A stretch of 64,000 nucleotides of DNA, taken from NCBI GenBank assembly GCA_965230415.1, contig CBDDKZ010000005.1:4402001-4466000 (forward strand). The letters are read 5' to 3'. The translations under genes were made by a program, and so were the position numbers. Shown one piece after another: positions 35,156-45,031 of the stretch. The notes beneath the pieces are model-generated. The model saw only the letters and a program-made list of their open reading frames with translations, was not told the DNA's origin and did no database searches. The DNA is from CBDDKZ01 sp965230415 (lineage in GTDB: Bacteria > Bacteroidota > Bacteroidia > Cytophagales > JAAEPT01). The stretch's first letter is position 1. Each line of letters starts with the position of its first letter.

Positions 35156-37579
35156 TTATCCAAATTTAAATTCTATCGTATCAAAGTCAATATTAATGTT
35201 GAGTACCTTTGCGTTATAGTCCTCATTATTATAAGAACTTAAAGCCAGTGTTTCGCCATCACATATTACTTCTTTTACATCACTGAAACCGTGAAGTACC
35301 ATTTTATAAGATTTGTAAACAGGGTTATATGCTCCTTCTTTTTCTTGTTTAAGGCTGGCAACAACCTCGTCTCCTTCAAATATAAAAGTTTTTACATTGG
35401 CATCTCCGCTTTCGTAACCGTATCCATCTCCGGCATCTTCATACATGGTACTTGTTTCTTTACCTCTCTTGCGATAGACGTTTAACGTAAGTTCCTCGAT
35501 TTCCTTTTCTCCTACATATTGCATGATAGGGAAAAATGGTAATACCGCTCCCGCTCTCACAAAGAGTGGAATTCTGTTCAGGTCTGCTTCTGCCCAAACT
35601 TCCTGTTCACCGGCATAGACTTCATCTGTCCAGTAGTAAAACCAATCTCCTTTTGGCAGATACATCCAGCGACCGTCTACGTCGGGTTGGCTTATAGGAC
35701 AAATGAGCAGGTGATCTCCCATGCAAAACTCTTCCATGCGGTAATACGTTTCCAGATCACGTTGCCCCATCATTTGTAGTTGACGTAGCATAGGTGTTCC
35801 GGCGGTACAATATTGCCAGAATGTTGTATAAATATAAGGGAGCAATTGATAGCGTAATTCAATAAATTTACGCACGATATCCGCATATTCTTCTCCAAAA
35901 GACCAGGGTTCTTGCTCTCCGTGATCGCCAGAAGAGTGTGTGCGACAAAATGGGTGGAAAATCCCCAGCTGTATCCAGCGAGTATATAATTCACCGGTCG
36001 GAGTTTCTATAAAGCCACCAATATCAGAGCCGGCAAACGAGATACCACTTGTTGCCAGTCGCTGGCATTGTACATTGGCAATTTTAAGGTGCTCCCAGCT
36101 TGCAACGTTGTCACCAGTCCATACTGAAGCATACTTTTGCATTCCGGAGTAACCCGATCGGGTAATAGTGAATGGTCTGTTAGGAGCAATAAATTTTTTC
36201 ACACCTTCGTAGGTGGCACGGGCCATTTGCATGCCGTAAACATTATGTGCTTTACGGTGGCTACATGGGTGGCCGTCATAATCATGACGTACATCATCAG
36301 GAAAGGTGCCTTCTTCAAATACAGCAGGTTCGTTCATGTCGTTCCATACACCTTTTATACCGTCTTCGGCTATAAGACCTTCAAATAAATCTCTCCACCA
36401 CTCTCGGACCTCAGGTTTTGTGAAATCAGGGAAGTTGCATAAACCCGGCCATACAGATCCTTTCATGAGAGGGCCATCCGCACGTTTGCAGAAGTAGTCA
36501 TTTTCAAGTGCTTCCTTATATACACTGTATTCCGGGTCTACTTTTATTCCCGGATCTATTATCACGATGGTTTTAAAACCATCCTTGGCCAATTCCTTGA
36601 CCATTTTTTTAGGTTGGGGAAAATACTCTTTATTCCAGGTAAAACACCTGAAGCCGTCCATGTAATCTATATCCAGGTATATAGCGTCGCAGGGTATGTT
36701 CCTTTCTCTGAATCCCTTACATATTTCCTTCACTTTAGATTCCGGGTAATAGCTCCATTTGCACTGGTGGTAGCCAAGCGCCCAAAGAGGCGGTAACTCA
36801 GGTGTTCCTGTTAGCAAAGTATATTTTTCTACGATGCTTTTCATTTCCGGGCCGTAAAAGAAATAATAATTCATTTCACCGCCTTGTGCGAAGAAACTTG
36901 TTACATTACTGCGCTCATATCCAAAGTCAAAGAAACTTCTGAACGTGTTGTCAAAAAAGACGCCGTATGCGCGCTTTTTATGCAATGATATATAAAAAGG
37001 AATGTTTTTATAAAGTGGGTCCGACTTTTTACCATACCCATAAGTGTCTGCTCCCCAAAGTTCAAATCGTTTACCTCTCAAGTCCAGGTTGTAAGATTTA
37101 TCGCCTAATCCAAAGTAGTGTTCACCACTTTGAATCTTTTTACTCATCATTACAATATCGCCACCTTTCTCGCGATTATCTTCCCAGTGAAATCCCTTCT
37201 CATCTTCACAAAGTACATTGCCGCTTTTGTCCAAGATGCGTGTGAAAAGTCCTTCTTTGGTGATTGTACAAATAAGGTGGTCGGTTATAAACCGAAAGTG
37301 GTCTTCCTTGTCTGCAAATTCAACTTGCTCTATATCAAAAGATGGGATTTTATCTATGGCATAAGAAAAATCGTCTTCAAAATAGCCTGTCGTCGAAAAC
37401 CTGAACCTGATAAGGTCATTCCCCATGAATATTACTTTTAACAGTACATTGTTGTCGCATTTAAAAGTATATTCATTAAGGTGTTGTTCATAGTCAATGA
37501 CTGTTCCCGCGTAGAATTGCTCTTTTTTCTTCGCGAGTTCATTGATCATATAATTATTCTCCTGAATTTCTACGTCCAT
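35156..37579 (-). CDS. Glycoside hydrolase family 31 alpha-glucosidase
   Basis: An 807-residue enzyme that releases glucose or xylose residues from alpha-glycosides. The GH31 nucleophile is Asp414 in VWNDMNEPAVF. Other family blocks are LPPLWALGYHQCKWSY, the substrate site AIYLDIDYMDGFRCF, and SGSDIGGF-like FAGSDIGGFIE with the acid/base region following. No signal peptide, so intracellular. With the glycogen synthase-like, GH57 and branching-enzyme genes next to it, it probably acts on storage glucan or maltodextrin. An ATG 10 codons downstream is an alternative start. Confidence 0.93.
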   Translation of the reverse strand: MDVEIQENNYMINELAKKKEQFYAGTVIDYEQHLNEYTFKCDNNVLLKVIFMGNDLIRFRFSTTGYFEDDFSYAIDKIPSFDIEQVEFADKEDHFRFITDHLICTITKEGLFTRILDKSGNVLCEDEKGFHWEDNREKGGDIVMMSKKIQSGEHYFGLGDKSYNLDLRGKRFELWGADTYGYGKKSDPLYKNIPFYISLHKKRAYGVFFDNTFRSFFDFGYERSNVTSFFAQGGEMNYYFFYGPEMKSIVEKYTLLTGTPELPPLWALGYHQCKWSYYPESKVKEICKGFRERNIPCDAIYLDIDYMDGFRCFTWNKEYFPQPKKMVKELAKDGFKTIVIIDPGIKVDPEYSVYKEALENDYFCKRADGPLMKGSVWPGLCNFPDFTKPEVREWWRDLFEGLIAEDGIKGVWNDMNEPAVFEEGTFPDDVRHDYDGHPCSHRKAHNVYGMQMARATYEGVKKFIAPNRPFTITRSGYSGMQKYASVWTGDNVASWEHLKIANVQCQRLATSGISFAGSDIGGFIETPTGELYTRWIQLGIFHPFCRTHSSGDHGEQEPWSFGEEYADIVRKFIELRYQLLPYIYTTFWQYCTAGTPMLRQLQMMGQRDLETYYRMEEFCMGDHLLICPISQPDVDGRWMYLPKGDWFYYWTDEVYAGEQEVWAEADLNRIPLFVRAGAVLPFFPIMQYVGEKEIEELTLNVYRKRGKETSTMYEDAGDGYGYESGDANVKTFIFEGDEVVASLKQEKEGAYNPVYKSYKMVLHGFSDVKEVICDGETLALSSYNNEDYNAKVLNINIDFDTIEFKFG

Positions 37580-37698
37580 ACCCCGTTTTTAAGTTCTGTA
37601 CCCGTTTTTAAGTAGATGTAAATTTATAAATAAATCACCTTTTAAAAAGCCCCTGAAAAATTAGTTTATAATATGCACAAAAGTTTTTGGATATATAA

Positions 37699-37706
37699 CA
37701 AATTTA
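37699..37706 (-). promoter_or_regulatory. Possible -7 box (TAAATTTG) for GH31 gene
   Basis: Reverse-strand TAAATTTG fits TAnnTTTG and is 120 bases upstream of the start codon in a gene-free divergent region. Confidence 0.35.
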
Positions 37707-37832
37707 TTCAAAATTAACCCTCGGTTAGCAACCGGGATTAAGTGTTCTGAGTATAGTATACTTTATTAACTTAATTAGGTTTATTGTTTTTTAAAATTAG
37801 CGTTATGAAGCGTTTATTAACTTGCTGAAGTT

Positions 37833-39125
37833 ATGGGTAAAAAGAAAGTACTAATGCTCGGTTGGGAGTTTCCTCCAATTATTAATGGAGGTTTAGGTGT
37901 TGCATGCTTGGGAATGGCAAAATCGTTGTCTGATCATGTAGATTTGTCTATTATATTGCCAAAATCAGATCCTGATTTTTTTGTTGACAATGTGGAATTG
38001 ATAGGTCTGAATAATGTTCGGATAGAGGAGATCAAAAGAATAGACTCTGAAGTGAAATATGAGACATTCCGAGATGTTGAGTTTATTGAAACCGAGGTTT
38101 TACCTTACAATACGGAAATAGCTGTAGGTAAAAAGAAGGAAGAAAAGGAGGAGGTGTCTGAAGTAATTTCCGAATCGAGCAAAGAAGAGCTGGATGTTTT
38201 TAAGTTCTCTGAGCTTTATGGCGAAGATGTGAATTACAAAGTTGTTCAATATGCCAAATATGCAGCTAAGATTGCTGCGTCAAAAGATTTTGACATTATA
38301 CACGCACACGACTGGATGACTTTTTTAGCCGGTGTGGAGATTAAAAAACAAAGTAAGAAACCACTTGTTGTTCATGTTCATTCATTGAGTTATGATCGTA
38401 GTGGTTCGGAAAGCAGGGGGTGGGTGTATGACTTAGAGAAATATGGCTTGTCTGAAGCAGATTTGGTAGTTCCGGTGAGTTATTACACAGGTTCTATCTG
38501 TGAGAAACATTATGGTGTAGATCATAATAAGATTTTCCCCGTTCATAATGGTGTGGAACATGTGAGACCTTATAAACGTGAGCGACCATTTCCGGATAAA
38601 CTGGTATTATTCTTAGGACGGGTAACCTTCCAGAAAGGGCCCGAAACTTTTCTTGAAATCGCAAGTAAAGTAATTGAGCAAGATAAACATGTTCGTTTTG
38701 TGATGGCCGGGACAGGAGATAAACTCAAGCGTATTATCGAGTCCGGAGCATACAAACATGTTGGAGACAAGTTTCACTTTACGGGGTTTTTAACTAAGGA
38801 TAAAGTGCATGATTTATTTGCAATGGCAGATGTATATTGTATGCCATCGGTTTCAGAACCTTTTGGCCTTTCGGCACTGGAAGCGGCCCAGTTTGGGGTG
38901 CCGGCAGTTATCTCAAAACAGTCGGGAGTAGCCGAAGTTTTAAATGGTGCCTTAAAAGCAGACCATTGGGATATAGACCTCATGGCAAAACACATAATCG
39001 ATGTGATAAATGATGAAGACCTGAACGCCGAACTTAGAAGCGCAGCTTTCAAGGACTTGCACAATTTATCATGGGATAAGGCTGCAGAGAAGATTTCAGA
39101 TATATTTTATAATAAATTGAATTAA
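37833..39125 (+). CDS. Glycogen synthase-like glycosyltransferase (GT4)
   Basis: A 430-residue GT-B glycosyltransferase of the short Bacteroidota type annotated as glycogen synthase. It has the N-terminal GWEFPPIINGGLGVACLG loop, which corresponds to the KxGGL nucleotide-sugar loop of GlgA, the IIHAHDWMT segment, the LFLGRVTFQKGPETF phosphate loop and the donor block PSVSEPFGLSALEAAQFGVP. A charged insertion (KKKEEKEEVSEV) lies near residue 115. The neighbouring GH57 and GlgB genes support alpha-glucan synthesis. It ends 5 bases before the GH57 gene. Confidence 0.85.
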   Translation: MGKKKVLMLGWEFPPIINGGLGVACLGMAKSLSDHVDLSIILPKSDPDFFVDNVELIGLNNVRIEEIKRIDSEVKYETFRDVEFIETEVLPYNTEIAVGKKKEEKEEVSEVISESSKEELDVFKFSELYGEDVNYKVVQYAKYAAKIAASKDFDIIHAHDWMTFLAGVEIKKQSKKPLVVHVHSLSYDRSGSESRGWVYDLEKYGLSEADLVVPVSYYTGSICEKHYGVDHNKIFPVHNGVEHVRPYKRERPFPDKLVLFLGRVTFQKGPETFLEIASKVIEQDKHVRFVMAGTGDKLKRIIESGAYKHVGDKFHFTGFLTKDKVHDLFAMADVYCMPSVSEPFGLSALEAAQFGVPAVISKQSGVAEVLNGALKADHWDIDLMAKHIIDVINDEDLNAELRSAAFKDLHNLSWDKAAEKISDIFYNKLN

Positions 39126-39130
39126 TTTCA

Positions 39131-40324
39131 ATGGCATCAATTTGCTTATATTTTCAGGCCCATCAACCTAATAGGTTGAAACCGTATACGTTCTTTGATT
39201 TGGGTAAAGATCATTTTTATGAAGACGATCGTCTCAATGGTGAAGTGCTCAACAAAGTAGCTGATAAATGTTATTTGCCCGCTAATAAGTTGATGTTAGA
39301 TCTGGTAAACCGCTATGATGGCGCATTTAAATTTGCTTTTTCATTAAGTGGAGTTTTCATCGAACAGCTCGAATCACACAGACCCGATGTACTGGAATCT
39401 TTTAAGAAACTCGCAGAAACGGGACATGTAGAATTTTTGTCTGAAACCTATTATCATTCGCTTAGTTACCTATATTCAAAAAAGGAATTCAAGCGTCAGG
39501 TCGAGAAGCACAGAAGGAAAATAAAAGAGCACTTCAACCAGGAACCCAAAGTATTTAGAAATACAGAACTTGTTTATTACAATGAAATGGCCGCATTTCT
39601 TCAGGAAATGGGCTATGAAGGGATATTAGCTGAGGGCGTTTCGTGGCACTTAAATAACAGAACACCAAACCAACTATATAAAGCACCAAATGCGGATCAG
39701 ATAAAAGTATTGCTTAAAAACTACAAACTTTCAGACGATATAGCCTTTCGCTTTTCAAATACACATTGGGAGGAATACCCGCTGACTGCCGAAAAATACG
39801 CCAGCTGGTTGTCCCGGGAACCAGGAGATATTATCAACTTATTTATGGATTATGAAACCGTTGGTGAACATCATTGGGCTGAAACAGGTATTTTTGACTT
39901 TTGGGATGAGCTCCCGGCAGAGTTAATGGCCAAAGGCCTTAATTTCAAAACACCTGGTGAAGTCGTTAAAGGTTATGAAATAAAAGATACTTACGATGTA
40001 CATGAGCCTACATCTTGGGCCGATTCTGAAAGAGACTTGTCTGCATGGAATGGTAACAATATGCAAAAAGAAGCTTTAGACAAGATCTATGGATTGGAAG
40101 AAGCCATCCATCAGTCATCCAACAAAGGATTGATACATGTGTGGTCCAAAATGCAAACTTCCGATCATTTTTATTATATGAGTACCAAGTTTCAAAATGA
40201 TGGTGCAGTTCATGATTATTTTAGTCCGTATAATTCACCCTACGATGGGTATATTTATTTCATGAATGTGTTGTCAGATCTTGAAATTTGTCTCGATATG
40301 GAAGGTATCGATGTATACAAATAA
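39131..40324 (+). CDS. Glycoside hydrolase family 57 (alpha-amylase/4-alpha-glucanotransferase type)
   Basis: A 397-residue cytoplasmic GH57 enzyme. It has the family's first conserved block YFQAHQP, the nucleophile Glu146 in VFRNTELVYYN, and the acid/base Asp240 in NLFMDYETVGEHHW. GH57 enzymes cleave or transfer alpha-1,4-glucan chains. It is located directly after the glycogen synthase-like gene and convergent with glgB, so storage glucan remodelling is likely. The exact specificity cannot be read from the sequence. Confidence 0.9.
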   Translation: MASICLYFQAHQPNRLKPYTFFDLGKDHFYEDDRLNGEVLNKVADKCYLPANKLMLDLVNRYDGAFKFAFSLSGVFIEQLESHRPDVLESFKKLAETGHVEFLSETYYHSLSYLYSKKEFKRQVEKHRRKIKEHFNQEPKVFRNTELVYYNEMAAFLQEMGYEGILAEGVSWHLNNRTPNQLYKAPNADQIKVLLKNYKLSDDIAFRFSNTHWEEYPLTAEKYASWLSREPGDIINLFMDYETVGEHHWAETGIFDFWDELPAELMAKGLNFKTPGEVVKGYEIKDTYDVHEPTSWADSERDLSAWNGNNMQKEALDKIYGLEEAIHQSSNKGLIHVWSKMQTSDHFYYMSTKFQNDGAVHDYFSPYNSPYDGYIYFMNVLSDLEICLDMEGIDVYK

Positions 40325-40335
40325 TTAGATGATAC

Positions 40336-40908
40336 GTGAAATTTGGTGGCATTTTAGGAGTCATTATTGCCATTACTGTTGTTTTGAATAGTAAGGGGCA
40401 AGATTTGGTTCCGCTATCATTGGGCAATTACTGGGTATACGAAGAAGTGACTTTTGTTAACGGCGAAGAGCAGTCGCCAGATACAATTACCAACAGCGTA
40501 ATTTCCAAACACCGTATCAACAATATCGATTGGTACTATATATATGAATTTGAAGGGTATTTCACTGTACGAAATACCCTCAATGGTCATGTGGAACTGG
40601 ATTCATTTCGAGTCAACTGGCAAGGCCTTTTCCAGGAAAAATATATTTTTAGAAAACCTAAGGGACATATACAGAAATACATGTATAATGAAGATACAGA
40701 GGTTGTTATTGCTAAAAAAACAACAAAAGTTAAAGTCCCCAAAGGCAAATTTAAAGCCTATAAATACGACCTTATTAGCCTTGTGCCGGAACGTTATGTG
40801 GTGTCTGAATTCTATATTGTTCCAGGAATTGGCATCGTATACCAGGTATGGACAGAAGGTAATAAAATAACGGAGCATAGACTCCTCGATTATCACTTAT
40901 CACCGTAA
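40336..40908 (+). CDS. Exported protein of unknown function
   Basis: A 190-residue protein beginning at a GTG 11 bases after the GH57 gene. The first 22 residues (MKFGGILGVIIAITVVLNSKGQ) form a signal peptide. The mature region is beta-rich, starting VPLSLGNYWVYEEVTF; this LxxGNYWVY opening is common in secreted Bacteroidota proteins with a lipocalin-like fold. No catalytic motif was seen. It is placed in the glycogen cluster but need not take part in it. It ends 5 bases from the convergent glgB. Confidence 0.7.
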   Translation: MKFGGILGVIIAITVVLNSKGQDLVPLSLGNYWVYEEVTFVNGEEQSPDTITNSVISKHRINNIDWYYIYEFEGYFTVRNTLNGHVELDSFRVNWQGLFQEKYIFRKPKGHIQKYMYNEDTEVVIAKKTTKVKVPKGKFKAYKYDLISLVPERYVVSEFYIVPGIGIVYQVWTEGNKITEHRLLDYHLSP

Positions 40909-40913
40909 TTCAA

Positions 40914-42917
40914 TCATTCTATTTTCTTTAGTACCTGACAGGTACGTTGAGGGATGTATATTGAAAGTACCGATTCCTGATTATCATTTTTATATACATG
41001 ATGTTTCACGCTTCGGTCAATACGTCCCTGTCCTCCAAATTCCACTGCATCTGAATCAAAAACCACCTGATAACGACCTTCATTATTTATAATGAATTGA
41101 TAGTCTGCGACAGAGTTATGTGGGTGGAAGTTAAATACAAAAACGTAAGCATTTTTTTCAAATATGATTGTTTTGTTTAATGCATCCATATTAAGCTGAG
41201 TAGCGAACGAGTCTGATAAAATTTCACCCTCTTTTATCAAGTGAATCATAGCCGTATCGAAATTTTTCAGGAATTCATATTTCAATTCCTTATCGTCTAC
41301 CAGCGACCATTGTCTTCTGGCATATTTATAGCTCCAATTGTTGCCTTCTCGTGGGAAATCTACCCATTCAGGGTGACCAAATTCGTTACCAATAAAATTG
41401 AGGTAACCTTCACCTCCCAATGAAATAGTTATAAAACGAAGCATTTTGTGCAAAGCGAGACCTCTTTCGATTACAATATGATCGTCTATTTTTTTCATAT
41501 GGAAATACATTTCTTTATCCATTAGCCAAAAAGCGAGCGTTTTGTCTCCGACCAGGGCCTGATCATGCGATTCTGCATATGCTATTGTTTTTTCTTTATA
41601 ACGGCGGTTGTTCAAAACATCCCAAATTTCATGGATATTCCAATTTTCATCGCTCGTGTGTTTGAGCGTTTTAATCCAATAATCGGGTATACCCATTCCA
41701 AGGCGGTAGTCAAACCCAATGCCTCCGTCGCTTGCTTGTCGGCATAAACCTGGCATACCACTCATGTCTTCAGCGATTAGCAAAGCGTTTTTGTTGTTTA
41801 ATTTTGCGAGTGTATTAGCCAATTGAAGGTAAATAAGCGCATCCCATTCTACTCCCTCTTTGAAGTACTTGTCATAATGATCAAAAGCCACGTGTTCACC
41901 GTGGTGAAAGTACAACATAGAAGTAACCCCGTCGAAACGAAAGCCATCGAAGTGAAACTCGTTCTGCCAATAAGAAATATTCGAAAGCAAAAATTGAAGA
42001 ACTTCATTTTTACCGTAATTAAATAACTTTGAATCCCAGCCTTCATGGGTGCCCCGTCCTCCCGGATGAAAGTATTGATCATCGCTACCATCAAATTCAT
42101 TGAGACCTTCTGCCGTGTTTTTTACCGCATGGGAATGTACAAGATCAAGCAGCACTCGAATTCCCATTTTATGAGCGGAATTAATCAGGCTTTTGAGCTC
42201 TTCCGGTGTTCCGAAGCGAGAAGATACCGCAAAAAAGTTGGAAACGTGATAACCAAAGGAACCGTAATATGGGTGCTCCTGTATAGCCATCAATTGTATG
42301 CAGTTATAACCTCCTTCTTTTATTCGGGGAAGTACATTTTTTTCAAATTCTTTATAGGTCCCTATTCCTTCTTTTTCCTGTGCCATTCCAACGTGGCATT
42401 CATAAATGACCGGCGCTTCATCAGTTAACCCGGGGCTGCTGTGAGTCCATTCAAATGTATGTTGAGGGTCCCATATCTGTCCTGAAAAATCGTAAGTTGA
42501 TGAATCTTGATAGGTTCTCTGAATATAGGCGGGTATACGATCAAGCTCGTGCATATTAGTTTTTACATGCACTTTCACCAGGCTTTCGTGTTTGAGAACA
42601 CCTGGTTCTAAATAAATCTCCCATACCCCGTTTTCTAGCTGATGTAGAACGTGCGCATCTTTATTCCAATTATTGAAGTCGCCTACCAGGCTTAGTGCAT
42701 TGGCACCAGGTGCCCACTCGCGATACCAGAAACCACCTCTGTCGTCTTTATTAAACCCTAAATAGAGATATTGTTTGGAAAAGGATACTATTCCGTTGAA
42801 GTGTTCATCAATGTATTTTAATTTTTCGTGATATCGTTCCGTTCTATCGATTATGTCCTGAGCATATGGTGCTAACCAACCATCGTCTTCCAGTACAGGT
42901 AAAAGTTTCTCTTGCAT
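40914..42917 (-). CDS. glgB: 1,4-alpha-glucan branching enzyme, eukaryote-like GlgB
   Basis: A 667-residue GH13 branching enzyme that makes alpha-1,6 branches in glycogen. A CBM48 domain (about 60-150) is followed by the catalytic barrel with nucleophile Asp329 (FDGFRFDGVTSMLY), acid/base Glu383 (LLIAEDMSGMPG) and the stabiliser region AESHDQALVGDKT. These blocks read like the GBE1 enzymes of animals and plants rather than the classical Escherichia coli GlgB. It is encoded on the opposite strand to the glycogen synthase-like gene. Confidence 0.93.
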   Translation of the reverse strand: MQEKLLPVLEDDGWLAPYAQDIIDRTERYHEKLKYIDEHFNGIVSFSKQYLYLGFNKDDRGGFWYREWAPGANALSLVGDFNNWNKDAHVLHQLENGVWEIYLEPGVLKHESLVKVHVKTNMHELDRIPAYIQRTYQDSSTYDFSGQIWDPQHTFEWTHSSPGLTDEAPVIYECHVGMAQEKEGIGTYKEFEKNVLPRIKEGGYNCIQLMAIQEHPYYGSFGYHVSNFFAVSSRFGTPEELKSLINSAHKMGIRVLLDLVHSHAVKNTAEGLNEFDGSDDQYFHPGGRGTHEGWDSKLFNYGKNEVLQFLLSNISYWQNEFHFDGFRFDGVTSMLYFHHGEHVAFDHYDKYFKEGVEWDALIYLQLANTLAKLNNKNALLIAEDMSGMPGLCRQASDGGIGFDYRLGMGIPDYWIKTLKHTSDENWNIHEIWDVLNNRRYKEKTIAYAESHDQALVGDKTLAFWLMDKEMYFHMKKIDDHIVIERGLALHKMLRFITISLGGEGYLNFIGNEFGHPEWVDFPREGNNWSYKYARRQWSLVDDKELKYEFLKNFDTAMIHLIKEGEILSDSFATQLNMDALNKTIIFEKNAYVFVFNFHPHNSVADYQFIINNEGRYQVVFDSDAVEFGGQGRIDRSVKHHVYKNDNQESVLSIYIPQRTCQVLKKIE

Positions 42918-43169
42918 AGCCTTCGTTAATCATTAAAAAAGCAATATTAAGACTTTTTGGAAATCTTCCGTTATAATTTGATTATTTAAAAGAGGAAGAT
43001 TTTATTATTATTATCAAATATGTAAGTCAATTGTCTTCGATGTTCAAATTAAGTACTTTTTTTAACTCTATGGTGTTCAAGTCAAATTTTTCTGAATAAA
43101 AATACAAGTGCTCGTCTTTTGCGATTAACTAATCATTGATTAGATTCAGTACAGGTTTAAAAAAATGAT

Positions 43170-44108
43170 ATGAGTAAAAGAAATGTTGTCATACTTGATG
43201 CGTCGACCTTAGGTGCTATTAATGGAATACGTGATCTGGAGCAATGGGGAGATCTAATAATTTATGAGACCACGTCTCCACACGAAACCTCAGAACGCAT
43301 CAGGGATGCACACATAGTACTTACCAACAAGGTTTTGATAAATAAGGCGATCATAGAAGAAGCCAAAAATTTGGAATATATAGGTGTACTTGCGACCGGT
43401 ACAAATAATATTGACCTGGATGCCACTCAAAAAAAGGGGGTTGTTGTAAGGAATGTGGCCAATTATTCTACGGAAAGTGTTGCCCAACATACTTATACTA
43501 TGTTGTTCACTCTGTTAAGCCAGATAAATTATTTGAATAACTACGTTTTTGAAGGATCGTATGCGCGATCCCCCATTTTTACTTGCCTGGACAGGCCGTT
43601 TTGGGAGCTTAAATCGAAGGTATTAGGAATAGTTGGTTTGGGGAATATAGGGAAACGTGTAGCCGAGATAGGAACGGCTTTTGGTGCAAAAGTGGTTTAT
43701 TATTCTACTTCAGGTAACAATACGAATGCTAGTTATAAACAACTGAGTTGGGAAGAGCTGCTTCAACAATCGGATGTTATATCAATACATGCACCATTAA
43801 ATGAGCATACCAAAAACCTTTTTGATGCTGAAGCATTCTCTGCAATGAAAGAAGAAGCAATTTTGTTAAATTTAGGGAGAGGTGGGATAGTGAACGAAAA
43901 ATCCCTAACAGCGGCACTCATTAATAACAAGATTGCTGCTGCAGGTTTAGACGTTTTGGAGAATGAGCCTATAAGTGCCGATAATCCATTACTGCAGGTT
44001 ACCAATGGCAGGTTATTAATCACACCACATGTGGCCTGGTCATCAATAGAAGCCCGAACCAAACTGCTGGAGTTGACCATAGAAAATTTGAAAGAACATT
44101 ACGCATAA
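43170..44108 (+). CDS. D-2-hydroxyacid dehydrogenase (glycerate dehydrogenase-like)
   Basis: A 312-residue NAD-dependent dehydrogenase. The Rossmann loop is GIVGLGNIGKRVAE. The catalytic Arg is in NLGRGGIVNE, the Glu in DVLENEPISADNPLL and the His in TPHVAWSS. The closest-looking group is hydroxypyruvate reductase/D-glycerate dehydrogenase (HprA type). It is the first gene of a close set with a TraB/GumN protein and an OmpA lipoprotein (2- and 3-base gaps), though no functional link between them is clear. Confidence 0.92.
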   Translation: MSKRNVVILDASTLGAINGIRDLEQWGDLIIYETTSPHETSERIRDAHIVLTNKVLINKAIIEEAKNLEYIGVLATGTNNIDLDATQKKGVVVRNVANYSTESVAQHTYTMLFTLLSQINYLNNYVFEGSYARSPIFTCLDRPFWELKSKVLGIVGLGNIGKRVAEIGTAFGAKVVYYSTSGNNTNASYKQLSWEELLQQSDVISIHAPLNEHTKNLFDAEAFSAMKEEAILLNLGRGGIVNEKSLTAALINNKIAAAGLDVLENEPISADNPLLQVTNGRLLITPHVAWSSIEARTKLLELTIENLKEHYA

Positions 44109-44110
44109 TT

Positions 44111-45028
44111 ATGAAGAAGCATTTTTTATATTTTATAACAGGGGTTTTACTGGTGCTGGCAAATGACCTATTAGCTCAGCAGAATTCTTTACTATGGGAG
44201 ATTTCAGGCAATGATTTAAAGGGAAGTTCCTATTTATACGGTACAATTCATATTACCGATCCACGTGTTTTTGAATTTGACAGTATCGTATGGGAAAAGA
44301 TAAATGCCTGTGACAAGTTTAATGGGGAGCTGGATTTGGATGATGCACAAAAGCCCGACCTTTCTCTCATGTCATCCATGATGCTGCCTTCAGGAGTTAC
44401 CTTGGAAAAACTTTATAAAGATTCGACTCACTTCGAATATGTAATGGAAAAATTGAATGAGAAGCTTGGAGCAATGGCTAATATGCTTATCTCCTTGAAA
44501 CCCATACTTATATTGGCTTTGGTGGAGCAATCTGAAGTAATGTCAAAGATGGAATCGGATGGTGTAATGCAGCAAAGTAGGGATCAGGTTCTGGATCTTT
44601 ATTTACAAAGTGAAGCACGTCAAATGAAAAAAGTGGTAGGAGGTTTGGAGACAAGCAGGGAACAAATGGAATCATTGGATAATATTGTATTGGAAGAACA
44701 AGCCAGAATGTTGTATGAAGCCTTAAAATCTGAAGTGAGTGACGAAGGCTCTATGAGCGAAATGGTTGACCTGTACTTAAAGCAGGACTTAAAACAACTA
44801 AAGAAAATATTATTGGAAACGGGAGAATACAATCAATTTAATGAATCATTGATAGTTTCAAGGAACCTTCGTTTCGCACAAAGAATTGTAGAGCAAGCTA
44901 AAGAATCTCCGACTTTTAATGCAATTGGAGCGGCACATTTGCCTGGTGATACAGGTGTGTTGGCTGTTCTTAAGCAAATGGGGTATAAAGTGAAGCCGAT
45001 TAAATTTAAATTTAAGAGCAGTAAGTAA
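44111..45028 (+). CDS. TraB/GumN-family exported protein
   Basis: A 305-residue protein with a signal peptide (first 22 residues, ending LLAQQ). It has the TraB/GumN pattern: N-terminal LLWEISGNDLKGSSYLYGTIHI, a Glu-rich middle, and a C-terminal NAIGAAHLPGDTGVLAVL, with the paired GT-H and GAxH motifs resembling Tiki/TraB metalloproteases. The role in bacteria is largely unknown; peptidase activity is an inference from the Tiki relatives. Confidence 0.87.
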   Translation: MKKHFLYFITGVLLVLANDLLAQQNSLLWEISGNDLKGSSYLYGTIHITDPRVFEFDSIVWEKINACDKFNGELDLDDAQKPDLSLMSSMMLPSGVTLEKLYKDSTHFEYVMEKLNEKLGAMANMLISLKPILILALVEQSEVMSKMESDGVMQQSRDQVLDLYLQSEARQMKKVVGGLETSREQMESLDNIVLEEQARMLYEALKSEVSDEGSMSEMVDLYLKQDLKQLKKILLETGEYNQFNESLIVSRNLRFAQRIVEQAKESPTFNAIGAAHLPGDTGVLAVLKQMGYKVKPIKFKFKSSK

Positions 45029-45031
45029 TTT

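Noticed and set aside
41241..42428. Forward-strand frames opposite glgB
   Set aside because: They lie wholly within a strongly conserved gene on the other strand and show no motifs.
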